The notes: generated by a model not told the origin, from the sequence alone. A stretch of DNA of 64,000 nucleotides from an uncultured Aquimarina sp. (GCA_947498785.1 CANMLS010000001.1:62001-126000); one strand, 5' to 3'. Shown: positions 26,711-35,770, numbered from the stretch's first letter. Numbers and translations: made by a program.

Positions 26711-28261
26711 TCATCTTGGATTTAAAACAATAAAAGGAATAATCATTTCTTCAAGAGAAACTCCACCGTGTTGATAGGTGTTTCTATAGTAACCTACATA
26801 ATGGTTGTAGTTGTTTGGATATGCAAAAAAATAGTCTCCTTTTGCAAAAATAAACGAACTACTCATATTAATTGAAGGTAGATGGACATCTTTTGGGTTT
26901 ATAGCTTCCAGAACTTCCTTTTTTTCATAAGTTAGGCTTTTTCCTGTTTTATACCTTAAATTAAGACTAGTATTTTTGTCTCCTATAACTCTAGATGGAT
27001 TTTTTACATTTATAGTCCCGTGATCTGTAGTTATTAGGAGTTTAAAACCTAGCTGTTGTGCTTGTTGAATCATTTCTAATAAAGGAGAGTTTTTGAACCA
27101 ACTTTGAGTAAGTGACCTATAAGATTTATCATTTGATGCCAATTCTTTAATAACTTCCATTTCGGTTTTACTATGAGAAAGCATATCTACAAAATTATAA
27201 ACAACTACGGTTAGGTCATTGTCCTTGAGTCCTTTAAAATTTGCGGCCAAAGTTTTTCCAGATCTTTCATTTGTGATTTTATAATATTCATGTTTGATAT
27301 CCAGTCCCAATCGTTTTAGTTGTGCTGTTAAAAACTCGTTCTCATTCATGTTTTTTCCACCTTCATCAGTATCGTCTAGCCATAAATCTGGATGTCTTTT
27401 TTTCATCTCATTTGGCATGAGCCCAGAAAAGATAGAGTTTCTAGCATATTGAGTCGCAGTGGGTAAAATACTAAAATATGAATCCTCTTGCTCCTTTTTA
27501 TAATAGTTATTTATGGTTGGTTCAAAAGCTTTCCATTGGTCATAACGTAAATTATCTATGACTACAAGTAGTGTGGGCTGATCTTTACTTATTTCAGGAA
27601 CTACTTTTTCTTTAAACAAGGTATTTGACATTACAGGAATATCATTGCTGCCATTAAACCAGTCTGGGTAATTCTTATCTATAAATTTGCAAAACTGCGA
27701 ATTGGCTTCTACTTTTTGAGATTCTAATATCTCAAACATACCAGTATCTTCTATGTTTTCTAGCTGTAATTCCCAATAGATTAACCTCTGATATAGTTCT
27801 GACCACTCTTCATAAGAATTTACCATCGCCATATCCATCGCTATTTTTCTAAATTCTTGTTGATAATTTGCGGTAGTTTTTTCTGATACTAGTCGTGAAT
27901 TATCCAGATTTTTCTTTAGACTTAAAAGAATCTGATTTGGGTTTACAGGCTTAATAAGGTAATCAGCAATTTTACTACCAATAGCTTCCTCCATAATGTA
28001 TTCTTCTTCACTTTTGGTGATCATAACTACTGGAATACCATCTTCTTTCTCTTTAATTTCAGATAGAGTTTCTATTCCTGAAAGTCCAGGCATGTTTTCA
28101 TCTAAAAAAATGATATCAAAATTATCATCATCCAATATATCAATAGCTTCAGTACCACTTTGACATTTTGTTACTTCATAATTCTTCTTTTCCAAAAACA
28201 ATATATGTGGCTTCAGTAAATCAATTTCATCATCTACCCAAAGTATCTTTATTTTACTCAT
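26711..28261 (-). CDS. porX: PorX: response regulator with alkaline-phosphatase/PglZ-like domain
   Basis: 516 residues from the preferred start. An N-terminal receiver domain (1-120: ILWVDDEIDLLKPHILFLEK; the phospho-Asp in IIFLDENMPG; Lys in DYLIKPVNP) is followed by a helical linker (to about 200) and a C-terminal alkaline-phosphatase-superfamily PglZ domain (TLLVVIDNLRYDQWKAFE; PTATQYARNSIFSGLMPNEM; ITTDHGTI), whose Asp, Thr and His residues bind metal. PorX works with the kinase PorY and the sigma factor SigP to control the type IX secretion system in Bacteroidota. The longest frame begins at 28429, but that extension overlaps the divergent HD gene; the ATG at 28261 gives MSKIKILWVDDE, the normal receiver start. 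Confidence 0.92.
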   Translation of the reverse strand: MSKIKILWVDDEIDLLKPHILFLEKKNYEVTKCQSGTEAIDILDDDNFDIIFLDENMPGLSGIETLSEIKEKEDGIPVVMITKSEEEYIMEEAIGSKIADYLIKPVNPNQILLSLKKNLDNSRLVSEKTTANYQQEFRKIAMDMAMVNSYEEWSELYQRLIYWELQLENIEDTGMFEILESQKVEANSQFCKFIDKNYPDWFNGSNDIPVMSNTLFKEKVVPEISKDQPTLLVVIDNLRYDQWKAFEPTINNYYKKEQEDSYFSILPTATQYARNSIFSGLMPNEMKKRHPDLWLDDTDEGGKNMNENEFLTAQLKRLGLDIKHEYYKITNERSGKTLAANFKGLKDNDLTVVVYNFVDMLSHSKTEMEVIKELASNDKSYRSLTQSWFKNSPLLEMIQQAQQLGFKLLITTDHGTINVKNPSRVIGDKNTSLNLRYKTGKSLTYEKKEVLEAINPKDVHLPSINMSSSFIFAKGDYFFAYPNNYNHYVGYYRNTYQHGGVSLEEMIIPFIVLNPR

Positions 28262-28376
28262 TCTAGTTTTAATTTTAATTATGTGTTGACTTGTGACAGT
28301 GCTTGGTTCTCCCCAAATATTAAACTTGATTCTCTTAAATTCATTTATAAATACACATATATGATTGTCATATATG

Positions 28377-28384
28377 TATATTTG
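28377..28384 (+). promoter_or_regulatory. Probable -7 element of the HD-domain gene
   Basis: TATATTTG matches TAnnTTTG exactly. It lies downstream of the longest-frame ATG at 28365, so that ATG would not be transcribed; it therefore supports the TTG start at 28407. No good -33 element is visible. Confidence 0.45.
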
Positions 28385-28406
28385 CTTCTGTAAAGGCAAA
28401 ACGAAC

Positions 28407-29636
28407 TTGAAAAAAAGAAATAAGCTCAAAATATTAAACGACCCAATTTACGGTTTTATTACGATACCTAATGAACTAATTTTTGATCTAATAGAACATA
28501 GGTATTTTCAGAGGTTGCGACGCATATCACAAATGGGGTTATCTTACCTAGTATATCCTGGAGCTCATCATACACGATTTCACCATGCTTTGGGGTGTAT
28601 GCATCTTATGCAAAAAGCAGTGAGAGTTCTTCGTTTCAAAGGGGTTAACGTTTCTGAAGATGAAGAAGTAGCATTATATGCAGCGATTTTGTTACATGAT
28701 ATTGGTCATGGTCCTTTTTCTCATGCGATGGAGCATAGTATAGTAAATGAAGTTAATCATGAGTCTATTTCCTTAATGTTTATGGAGGAAATTAATGAAG
28801 AATTTAACGGGAGTTTAACGCTTGCTATCCAAATTTTTAAAGGAGAATATCATCGTGATTTTCTACATCAACTGATTTCTGGGCAATTGGATATGGATCG
28901 TTTGGATTATTTAAAAAGAGATAGTTTTTATACTGGAGTTGCAGAGGGTAATATTAATAGTGAACGTTTGATCACTATGCTTACTGTGGTAAATGATGCT
29001 CTGGTAGTAGAAGAAAAAGGAATTTATTCTGTTGAGAAATTTTTACTTGCAAGACGATTAATGTATTGGCAAGTCTATCTTCATAAGACAAGTATTGTTG
29101 CAGAGAGTTTACTTATTAGAGTTTTACAGAGAGCAAAAGAACTTGTGAATAAAGGAGTAAAGCTTATTGCAAGTGAACCTCTAACTTTTTTTTTAGAAAA
29201 TAAAATCACTTCAGAAAACTTTACTTCAGAAGTGTTACAGACATTTTCAAGACTAGACGATTATGATATTGTTTCTGCAATGAAAGAATGGTCTAATTCA
29301 GATGATTTTGTTTTGAGTACATTATCTTCAATGATTATTGATAGAGATCTTTTAAAAATAAAAGTTAAAAAGAAACCTTTTCAGAAAAAAAAGAAGGAAG
29401 AACTTATAGAGAAATTTATGGAGAAATATAAAATTTCGAGTGAAGAAGCCCGTTATTTTATATTTGAAGGAGCTATTTCGAATCAAGCATATCATTTAAA
29501 TAAACAGAATATCAATATCTTATATAAATCTAGGAAAATTATTGATATAGTAAAAGCTACAGATCAGTTTAATCTTGAAGCTTTATCAAAACCAGTTACC
29601 AAATATTTTATGTGCTATCCAAAGCATAAACATTAA
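28407..29636 (+). CDS. HD-domain phosphohydrolase (dNTPase/SAMHD1-like)
   Basis: 409 residues from the preferred TTG start (MKKRNKLKILNDPIYG). The HD superfamily metal-binding residues are clear: H in TRFHHALGCMHLM (about 50-62), HD in AAILLHDIGHGPFSHAMEH (about 87-105), and D in GQLDMDRLDYLKRDSFYTG (about 164-182). This is the arrangement of bacterial dGTPase-like/SAMHD1-like phosphohydrolases, which cut nucleoside triphosphates. The exact substrate is unknown. The C-terminal part is helical and lysine-rich. The longest frame has an ATG at 28365, but its extra 14 residues overlap a promoter -7 box and lie within the divergent porX control region. lpxD follows 25 bases later. Cytoplasmic. Confidence 0.85.
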   Translation: MKKRNKLKILNDPIYGFITIPNELIFDLIEHRYFQRLRRISQMGLSYLVYPGAHHTRFHHALGCMHLMQKAVRVLRFKGVNVSEDEEVALYAAILLHDIGHGPFSHAMEHSIVNEVNHESISLMFMEEINEEFNGSLTLAIQIFKGEYHRDFLHQLISGQLDMDRLDYLKRDSFYTGVAEGNINSERLITMLTVVNDALVVEEKGIYSVEKFLLARRLMYWQVYLHKTSIVAESLLIRVLQRAKELVNKGVKLIASEPLTFFLENKITSENFTSEVLQTFSRLDDYDIVSAMKEWSNSDDFVLSTLSSMIIDRDLLKIKVKKKPFQKKKKEELIEKFMEKYKISSEEARYFIFEGAISNQAYHLNKQNINILYKSRKIIDIVKATDQFNLEALSKPVTKYFMCYPKHKH

Positions 29637-29648
29637 TACATTTTTTTA

Positions 29649-29656
29649 TACTTTTG
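29649..29656 (+). promoter_or_regulatory. Possible -7 element directly before lpxD
   Basis: TACTTTTG matches TAnnTTTG and ends five bases before the lpxD ATG, so a transcript from it would have almost no leader. No matching -33 element is visible, and read-through from the HD gene is also possible. Confidence 0.35.
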
Positions 29657-29661
29657 CTAGA

Positions 29662-30690
29662 ATGATTTTTACAGCCACACAAATTGCGGGTATTTTAAAC
29701 GGAGAAATCGAGGGAGATGAAACCGTTGAAGTATCTAAACTAGCTAAAATAGAGGAAGGAACTAAAGGCTCATTAACCTTTTTGTCAAATCCTAAATATA
29801 CCCCATATATATATTCTACTGACGCATCTATAACTATTGTAGATAAAACTTTTGAAGCAGAATCGAATATAAAAACTACTCTTATACGAGTAGATGATGC
29901 ATATAAAGCTTTCTCTCAATTGCTTGAATATTATAATATGGTCAAAATGAATAAAGTTGGGATAGAACAACCCAGTTTTATTTCTGATACAGCCATCTAC
30001 GGAGAAGCGATTTATTTTGGTGCATTTTCTTATATGGGAGAAAATGTCAATATTGGAAAGAATGCAAAAATTTTCCCCAATGTTTATATAGGAGATAATG
30101 TAACCATAGGTGATGATGTTGTTGTTTTTGCAGGAGCAAAGATTTATTCTGAGACAATAATAGGAAATGGTTGTGTTATCCATAGCGGTGTTATAGTTGG
30201 TGCTGATGGTTTTGGGTTTACACCAAATGAAAAAGGAGAATATAGCAAAGTACCACAAACAGGTAATGTCGTTATCGGGGATAATGTAGATGTTGGAGCT
30301 GGCACATCAATCGATAGAGCTACGCTAGGGTCTACAGTTATACATAATGGAGTAAAATTAGACAATCAAATACAGATTGCTCACAACGTAGAGATAGGAG
30401 AACATACAGCAATTGCAGCACAAACAGGTATTGCTGGATCAACCAAAATAGGAAAACATTGTTTAATAGGAGGGCAGGTCGGTATTGCTGGCCACCTAAC
30501 TATAGGGAATAATGTTAGAATACAGGCTCAGTCTGGTATTGGTAGGAATATTAAGGATAGAGAAGCTATTCAGGGATCTCCGGCTTTAGGGTATTCAGAT
30601 TTTAATAAATCCTATGTGCATTTTAAAAACTTACCTAAGATAGTAGATAGAGTATACAAACTAGAGAAAAAGATAAATAATAATGAGTGA
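29662..30690 (+). CDS. lpxD: UDP-3-O-acylglucosamine N-acyltransferase LpxD
   Basis: 342 residues from the ATG at 29662 (MIFTATQIAGILNGEIEGDE); the longer frame from 29575 lies inside the HD gene and adds nothing. LpxD adds the N-linked 3-hydroxyacyl chain in lipid A synthesis. An N-terminal uridine-binding domain (about 1-100; GSLTFLSNPKYTPYI) precedes a left-handed parallel beta-helix of hexapeptide repeats (about 105-310; IGDNVTIGDDVVVF, VIHNGVKLDNQIQIAHNVEI), with the catalytic His in NQIQIAHNVEIGEHT. C-terminal helix at about 320-342. First of a contiguous lipid A group with lpxC-fabZ and lpxA; its end overlaps the next gene by eight bases. A second LpxD-like gene lies at 33521. Confidence 0.95.
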   Translation: MIFTATQIAGILNGEIEGDETVEVSKLAKIEEGTKGSLTFLSNPKYTPYIYSTDASITIVDKTFEAESNIKTTLIRVDDAYKAFSQLLEYYNMVKMNKVGIEQPSFISDTAIYGEAIYFGAFSYMGENVNIGKNAKIFPNVYIGDNVTIGDDVVVFAGAKIYSETIIGNGCVIHSGVIVGADGFGFTPNEKGEYSKVPQTGNVVIGDNVDVGAGTSIDRATLGSTVIHNGVKLDNQIQIAHNVEIGEHTAIAAQTGIAGSTKIGKHCLIGGQVGIAGHLTIGNNVRIQAQSGIGRNIKDREAIQGSPALGYSDFNKSYVHFKNLPKIVDRVYKLEKKINNNE

Positions 30691-32086
30691 CGTCGTCATG
30701 AGCAAACAAAGAACCATTGAAAAGGAGGTAATACTTACAGGAGTAGGGTTGCATACTGGAAAAGAGGTAACACTAACCTTTAAACCAGCCCCCGAAAATC
30801 ACGGTTATGCATTTTGTAGGATTGATCTAGAAGGAAATCCTATCATCGAGGCAGATGCTAATTATGTTGTAAATACACAACGTGGTACAAACTTAGAAAA
30901 GAATGGTGTGAGTATCCAGACTTCAGAACATGTACTTGCTGCTTGCGTTGGTTTAGAGATTGATAATCTTTTAATAGAATTAAATGCTTCAGAACCACCA
31001 ATAATGGATGGTTCGAGTAAGTTTTTTATAGAAGCTTTAGAATCTGCTGGTTTTGTAGAGCAAGTGGCAGAAAGAGAAGAGTATATTGTAAAAGATGTGA
31101 TTTCTTATATTGATGAGGAATCAGGTAGTGAAATTATAGTAATGCCTTCAGATGAATATCAAGTTACTACTATGGTGGATTTTGGTACTAAAGTTCTCGG
31201 AACTCAAAATGCCTCTTTAAAACACCTTTCTGATTTTAAAAAAGAAATAGCAGATGCAAGAACTTTTAGTTTTTTGCATGAGTTAGAAATGTTATTAGAG
31301 CATGGTCTAATAAAAGGTGGCGATTTAAATAATGCTATTGTATATGTTGACAAAGAGCTCAGTACAACTACAATGGAAAAACTTAAAGTTGCTTTTAGAA
31401 AAGAATCTATTGCAATAAAACCTAATGGTATTTTGGATAACTTAACTTTGCATTATCCTAATGAAGCTGCTAGACATAAATTATTAGATGTAATAGGAGA
31501 TTTAGCATTAATAGGAACTAGAATAAGAGGTAAGGTTATAGCTAATAAACCAGGTCATTTTGTTAATACCCAGTTTGCAAAAAAACTTTCTAAGATTATT
31601 AAAATTGAAAAACGTAATAAAGTTCCTCAATTTGATCTAAATAAACCACCATTGATGGATATCAATAAAATAATGGATATGCTTCCGCATAGATCTCCTT
31701 TTTTATTGATAGATAGAATTCTTGAAATGTCAGATAGTCATGTTGTTGGGCTAAAGAATGTTACAATGAATGAGCCTTTTTTTGAAGGTCATTTTCCTGG
31801 AGCACCAGTAATGCCTGGGGTACTTCAGATTGAAGCAATGGCTCAGACGGGAGGTATTTTGGCATTAAGTACAGTTCCAGATCCAGAAAATTATCTGACA
31901 TATTTTATGAAAATAGACAAAGTAAAGTTTAAACAACAGGTACAACCTGGCGATACTTTAATATTTAAGTTAGAGTTAATTACTCCAATTCGTAGAGGTA
32001 TATGTCATATGCAGGCATTTGCTTATGCCAATGGTAAATTAGTGACCGAAGCAGAGCTTATGGCACAAATAGTAAAATCAAAATAA
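30683..32086 (+). CDS. lpxC/fabZ: Bifunctional LpxC deacetylase / FabZ dehydratase
   Basis: 467 residues. Residues 1-305 are LpxC, the zinc-dependent UDP-3-O-acyl-GlcNAc deacetylase that commits to lipid A: TGVGLHTGKEVTL, SEHVLAACVGLEIDNL (zinc His), SFLHELEML and HKLLDVIGDLALIG (zinc His and Asp), KPGHFVNTQFAK. Residues 320-467 are FabZ, the 3-hydroxyacyl-ACP dehydratase: MLPHRSPFLLIDRILEM, then FFEGHFPGAPVMPGVLQIEA with the catalytic His and the MAQTGG helix. The fusion is characteristic of Bacteroidota. Joining the two lets one protein act at the branch between fatty acid and lipid A synthesis. It overlaps lpxD by eight bases and lpxA follows after 16. Confidence 0.96.
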   Translation: MSDVVMSKQRTIEKEVILTGVGLHTGKEVTLTFKPAPENHGYAFCRIDLEGNPIIEADANYVVNTQRGTNLEKNGVSIQTSEHVLAACVGLEIDNLLIELNASEPPIMDGSSKFFIEALESAGFVEQVAEREEYIVKDVISYIDEESGSEIIVMPSDEYQVTTMVDFGTKVLGTQNASLKHLSDFKKEIADARTFSFLHELEMLLEHGLIKGGDLNNAIVYVDKELSTTTMEKLKVAFRKESIAIKPNGILDNLTLHYPNEAARHKLLDVIGDLALIGTRIRGKVIANKPGHFVNTQFAKKLSKIIKIEKRNKVPQFDLNKPPLMDINKIMDMLPHRSPFLLIDRILEMSDSHVVGLKNVTMNEPFFEGHFPGAPVMPGVLQIEAMAQTGGILALSTVPDPENYLTYFMKIDKVKFKQQVQPGDTLIFKLELITPIRRGICHMQAFAYANGKLVTEAELMAQIVKSK

Positions 32087-32102
32087 TAATAAATAATAGT
32101 AG

Positions 32103-32885
32103 ATGAATCAACCTTTAGCATATGTTCATCCTGGAGCAAAAATTGCAAAAAATGTTGTAATAGAACCTTTTACAACTATACATAACAATGTAGTAATAGG
32201 CGAGGGAACCTGGATTGGTTCTAATGTTACTATTATGGAGGGTGCACGTATTGGAAAAAACTGTAGTATTTTCCCAGGAGCAGTTATTTCTGCAACCCCT
32301 CAGGATAAAAAATTTAATGACGAAGATACAATAACAGAAATTGGAGATAATACAACTATTCGTGAATGTGTTACCATAAACCGAGGTACCACTGACAGAA
32401 TGAAAACAAAAATAGGAAAGAATTGTTGGATTATGGCCTATTGTCATATTGCGCATGATTGTATTGTAGGTGATAATTGTATATTTTCTAATAATAGTAC
32501 CTTAGCAGGACATATTAATGTAGGAGATTATGTAGTTCTCGCTGGTATGGCAGCAGTACAACAGTTTTGTAGTATTGGAAATCATGCTTTTGTTACAGGA
32601 GGATCATTAGTGCGCAAAGATGTGCCTCCATATGTTAAAGCAGCAAGAGAACCATTATCTTATGTAGGAATAAATTCTATCGGTTTACGTAGAAGAGGAT
32701 TTACAACAGAAAAAATAAGAGAAGTACAAAATATTTATAGAATTCTATATCAACAAAATTATAACAATTCTCAAGCAGTTGCGATTATTGAAGCAGAAAT
32801 GGAAGCTACTCCAGAACGAGATGAAGTGTTAGAGTTTATTAAAAATTCACAAAGAGGAATTATGAAAGGTTATTTCTCTAATTAG
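32103..32885 (+). CDS. lpxA: Acyl-[ACP]-UDP-N-acetylglucosamine O-acyltransferase LpxA
   Basis: 260 residues, the usual length. First enzyme of lipid A synthesis. Left-handed beta-helix of hexapeptide repeats (residues 1-185; VHPGAKIAKNVVIEPFTTIH, IGSNVTIMEGARIG), the catalytic His in IMAYCHIAHDC (about 120-130), and LPX-type recognition GHINVGDYVVLAGMAAVQQF. The C-terminal helical domain (about 190-260) contains AAREPLSYVGINSIGLRRRG, the LpxA signature that separates it from LpxD. Co-directional with lpxC-fabZ and efp. Confidence 0.96.
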   Translation: MNQPLAYVHPGAKIAKNVVIEPFTTIHNNVVIGEGTWIGSNVTIMEGARIGKNCSIFPGAVISATPQDKKFNDEDTITEIGDNTTIRECVTINRGTTDRMKTKIGKNCWIMAYCHIAHDCIVGDNCIFSNNSTLAGHINVGDYVVLAGMAAVQQFCSIGNHAFVTGGSLVRKDVPPYVKAAREPLSYVGINSIGLRRRGFTTEKIREVQNIYRILYQQNYNNSQAVAIIEAEMEATPERDEVLEFIKNSQRGIMKGYFSN

Positions 32886-32930
32886 AGATGTAGATACAAT
32901 CAATAACAAGAATTTAAAGACAACTAAATA

Positions 32931-33497
32931 ATGGCAAGTACTAGTGATATTAGAAATGGATTATGCATTAAATACAATCATGATATTTATAAAATTATTG
33001 AATTTTTGCATGTAAAACCAGGTAAAGGACCTGCTTTTGTGCGTACTAAGCTGAAGAGTGTTACCACTGGAAAAGTAATTGATAATACATTTTCTGCTGG
33101 ACATAAGATTGAAGATGTACGTGTTGAAACTCATAAATTTCAATATTTATATGCAGAAGGCGATACTTTTCATTTTATGAATACAGAAGATTATAATCAA
33201 ATTACTCTGGAAAAATCTGTTTTAGATGCACCTGGTTTATTAAAAGAAGGAGAAGTGGTGACTGTAATTATCAATTCAGAAGATCAAATGCCACTTTCTG
33301 TTGAAATGCCTGCTAGTGTAATTCTTGAGGTCACAGCTACAGAACCTGGAGTAAAAGGAAATACCGCTACCAATGCTACTAAACCTGCAACAGTAGAAAC
33401 AGGGGCAGAAGTGATGGTACCTCTTTTTATAAATGAAGGTGATAAAATTAAGGTAGAGACAGAAAAAGGAACATATAAAGAACGTATTAAAGAATAA
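32931..33497 (+). CDS. efp: Translation elongation factor P
   Basis: 188 residues, three beta-barrel domains. EF-P relieves ribosome stalling at polyproline. The domain I loop carries KPGKGPAF with Lys32 at the tip, the position modified in other bacteria. Domain III contains the EF-P C-terminal signature in the stretch ATEPGVKGNTATNATKPATV, followed by GAEVMVPLFINEGDKIKVET. No modification gene (epmA, earP) is seen here, and the type of modification, if any, is unknown. It starts 45 bases after lpxA, and lpxD-like gene 2 follows after 23 bases; probably one transcript. Confidence 0.96.
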   Translation: MASTSDIRNGLCIKYNHDIYKIIEFLHVKPGKGPAFVRTKLKSVTTGKVIDNTFSAGHKIEDVRVETHKFQYLYAEGDTFHFMNTEDYNQITLEKSVLDAPGLLKEGEVVTVIINSEDQMPLSVEMPASVILEVTATEPGVKGNTATNATKPATVETGAEVMVPLFINEGDKIKVETEKGTYKERIKE

Positions 33498-33520
33498 TTC
33501 AGAATTTCTTGACTTAGAAA

Positions 33521-34462
33521 ATGAAATTTCCTCAGAAACACACCTTAGAGCAAATTGCCACTATTATTTCCAGTGAGTACATAGGAGATCCTAATTTTCC
33601 AGTATTGGGAATGAATGAAATACATGTGGTCTCACCAGGAGATATTGTTTTTGTTGATCACCCAAAATATTATGATAAAGCTTTGCAAAGTGCAGCTACA
33701 GTTATTTTGATTAATAAAAATGTAGATTGTCCAGAAGGTAAGGCACTTCTAATATCTGATGATCCATTTAGAGATTTTAATACACTTACTACATATTTCA
33801 AACCTTTTCAAAAAACAAATTCTTTACTATCAGATACAGCTAGAATAGGAGAGAATACAATTATACAACCAGGGAGCTTTATTGGTAATAATGTAATTAT
33901 AGGCAGTAATTGTTGTATTCATGCTAATGTGAGTATATATGACAATACAGTTATCGGTGATAATGTAACAATTCATTCAGGTAGTATTTTAGGAGCAGAT
34001 GCTTTTTATTATAAAAAAAGACCAGAAGGTTTTGATAAATTAATTTCGGGAGGAAGAGTAGTTCTTGAAGATAATGTAGATATAGGTGCTTCATGTACTA
34101 TCGATAAAGGAGTCACAGGTGACACGACTATAAAAAAAGGAACCAAAATAGATAATCAGGTTCATATTGGACATGATACTGTGGTAGGAGAGAAGTGCTT
34201 GATAGCATCTCAGGTTGGTATAGCAGGTTGCGTTGTAATAGAAGATGAAGTAACCATTTGGGGGCAAGTAGGTATAACTAGTGATGTTAGGATTGGAACA
34301 AAAGCAATTATTTCTGCTCAATCAGGAGTAAGTAAATCTTTAGATGCTCATAAAAGTTATTTCGGGACTCCAGCTGATGATTTTAGAAAGAAATATAAAG
34401 AGATTGCTGCAATCAGACAGGTTCCTGAATTAATTGAAAAATTAAAAAACAATGAACGGTAA
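33521..34462 (+). CDS. Second LpxD-like acyltransferase
   Basis: 313 residues. Same plan as LpxD: an N-terminal uridine-binding-type domain (FVDHPKYYDKALQSAATVIL, about 45-64) and hexapeptide beta-helix (about 105-275; IGENTIIQPGSFIGNNVIIG), with KIDNQVHIGHDTVVGEKCLI holding the presumed catalytic His (NQVHIGHDT). It is shorter and clearly diverged from the lpxD product at 29662 (for example IGHDT instead of IAHNV). It may acylate a different sugar nucleotide or use another acyl chain; a paralogue in this operon position is usual in Flavobacteriaceae by my recollection. Calling it lpxD would be a guess, so no symbol is given. Confidence 0.85.
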   Translation: MKFPQKHTLEQIATIISSEYIGDPNFPVLGMNEIHVVSPGDIVFVDHPKYYDKALQSAATVILINKNVDCPEGKALLISDDPFRDFNTLTTYFKPFQKTNSLLSDTARIGENTIIQPGSFIGNNVIIGSNCCIHANVSIYDNTVIGDNVTIHSGSILGADAFYYKKRPEGFDKLISGGRVVLEDNVDIGASCTIDKGVTGDTTIKKGTKIDNQVHIGHDTVVGEKCLIASQVGIAGCVVIEDEVTIWGQVGITSDVRIGTKAIISAQSGVSKSLDAHKSYFGTPADDFRKKYKEIAAIRQVPELIEKLKNNER

Positions 34463-34556
34463 GCATTATCTTTTGAAATTTGTAGATGTGAAATTAGTTA
34501 TCTTATAGCCGAAGGTAAATTTGTAACTATTTAAATACACTTATTTCACTAAGACA

Positions 34557-34693
34557 ATGGAAGATCACAAATTGAAGGATGGGATTGTGGATTTATCAAG
34601 AGAATTAATATAATAAATTGTATAAAGAATATCAAATAAATAAACAAGGAGATAATATTCCTGAAAATGTGAAGTCATTTATTTCAAAATAAT
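34557..34693 (+). pseudogene. Possible broken small gene between lpxD-like gene and sucD
   Basis: Frame one from the ATG at 34557 reads MEDHKLKDGIVDLSRELI then stop. One base out of frame, from about 34609, reads [20 protein letters not shown] followed by FISK and a stop at 34693. Joined, they would make a coherent helical peptide of about 43 residues, which suggests a small gene broken by an indel. I do not recognise the family. Could be chance. Confidence 0.3.
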
Positions 34694-34727
34694 TACTTTT
34701 TCATTTTAACCATAATTTTCAAAAGCT

Positions 34728-34735
34728 TACTTTTG
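34728..34735 (+). promoter_or_regulatory. Probable -7 element of sucD
   Basis: TACTTTTG (TAnnTTTG). It overlaps the TTG that begins the longest sucD frame, so translation more likely starts at the ATG at 34769, about 30 bases downstream of the implied transcript start. No clear -33 partner. Confidence 0.4.
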
Positions 34736-34768
34736 AAACTCTTTAAAAAAAATAAAAATCATAACGCA

Positions 34769-35641
34769 ATGAGTGTTTTAGTTAATAAAGATTCAAAAAT
34801 TATTGTACAAGGATTTACTGGTAGTGAAGGTACTTTTCATGCAAGTCAAATGATAGAATATGGTACAAATGTTGTTGGAGGAGTTACTCCTGGTAAGGGA
34901 GGGCAGACTCACCTAGATAAACCTGTTTTTAATACAGTTGAAGACGCTGTAAAAGAAGTGAGTGCCGATACTACAATTATTTTTGTGCCACCAGCTTTTG
35001 CTGCCGATGCAATAATGGAAGCTGCTGATGCTGGAATTAAAGTTATTATTACTATTACAGAAGGTATTCCGGTAGCAGATATGATTACTGCATCAAACTA
35101 TATTAGCGATAAAGGATGTACTCTTATAGGACCAAATTGTCCAGGAGTAATTACTCCTGAAGAAGCAAAAGTTGGTATTATGCCAGGTTTTGTATTTAAA
35201 AAAGGAAATGTAGGAATTGTGTCAAAATCAGGAACCTTAACTTATGAAGCTGCTGATCAGGTAGTAAAACAAGGATTAGGTATTACTACTGCTATAGGAA
35301 TTGGTGGAGATCCAATAATAGGTACTACAACAAAAGAAGCTGTAGAATTATTGATTAATGATCCAGAAACAGAATGTGTTGTAATGATAGGTGAGATTGG
35401 AGGTCAGTTAGAAGCTGATGCTGCAAAATGGATAAAAGAAAGTGGAACCTCTAAACCAGTTGTTGGTTTTATTGCTGGTGAAACGGCACCTGCTGGACGT
35501 ACTATGGGACATGCTGGAGCTATTGTTGGAGGAAGTGAAGATACCGCTGCTGCCAAAAAAGCAATAATGAGAGAATGTGGAATACACGTAGTAGATTCTC
35601 CTGCAGAAATAGGAAAGAAAGTGGCAGAAGTATTAGGATAG
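34769..35641 (+). CDS. sucD: Succinate-CoA ligase subunit alpha
   Basis: 290 residues from the ATG at 34769 ([20 protein letters not shown]), the usual SucD length and start. With SucC it makes succinate and ATP or GTP from succinyl-CoA in the TCA cycle. CoA-binding Rossmann domain at about 1-125 ([20 protein letters not shown]), then the ligase domain with [14 protein letters not shown] and the phosphohistidine loop [20 protein letters not shown] (about 237-256). The longest frame starts at a TTG at 34733 that lies in a promoter-like sequence. sucC is not in the window, which is common in Bacteroidota where the two genes are often apart. A strong terminator follows at 35695-35732. Confidence 0.95.
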   Translation: MSVLVNKDSKIIVQGFTGSEGTFHASQMIEYGTNVVGGVTPGKGGQTHLDKPVFNTVEDAVKEVSADTTIIFVPPAFAADAIMEAADAGIKVIITITEGIPVADMITASNYISDKGCTLIGPNCPGVITPEEAKVGIMPGFVFKKGNVGIVSKSGTLTYEAADQVVKQGLGITTAIGIGGDPIIGTTTKEAVELLINDPETECVVMIGEIGGQLEADAAKWIKESGTSKPVVGFIAGETAPAGRTMGHAGAIVGGSEDTAAAKKAIMRECGIHVVDSPAEIGKKVAEVLG

Positions 35642-35694
35642 AGATAATATATCTTGATTAGTCTTCAATAAACCAACCGATTATAAAAAATGAT

Positions 35695-35732
35695 AAAAAT
35701 TCCAGAAGAGCCCACTCTCTTCTGGAATTTTT
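35695..35732 (+). terminator. Rho-independent terminator after sucD
   Basis: Perfect 16-base stem: AAAAATTCCAGAAGAG at 35695-35710 and its complement CTCTTCTGGAATTTTT at 35717-35732, 6-base loop, ending in a T-run. It closes the HD-lpx-efp-sucD block. Being symmetrical with A- and T-runs, it could work in both directions, but the leftward TauE gene ends 128 bases away. Confidence 0.85.
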
Positions 35733-35741
35733 AATTTTACA

Positions 35742-35770
35742 AGATTTCTTTCTACTCCTTCGAAGTGGCA
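35742..35770 (-). repeat. Possible degenerate copy of the 17561 repeat
   Basis: AGATTTCTTTCTACTCCTTC followed by GAAGTGGCA resembles the reverse complement of the repeat at 17561-17590 (shared pattern C-x-ACTCC-x-AAG-TG-CA). Weak. Confidence 0.25.

Noticed and set aside
28262..28429. 56-residue N-terminal extension of PorX
   Set aside because: It overlaps the divergent HD gene and its -7 box, and the receiver domain begins directly at the internal ATG at 28261.
35695..35732. sucD terminator as an attachment site
   Set aside because: It is a simple perfect hairpin with a T-run, and no integrase or tRNA gene is near.
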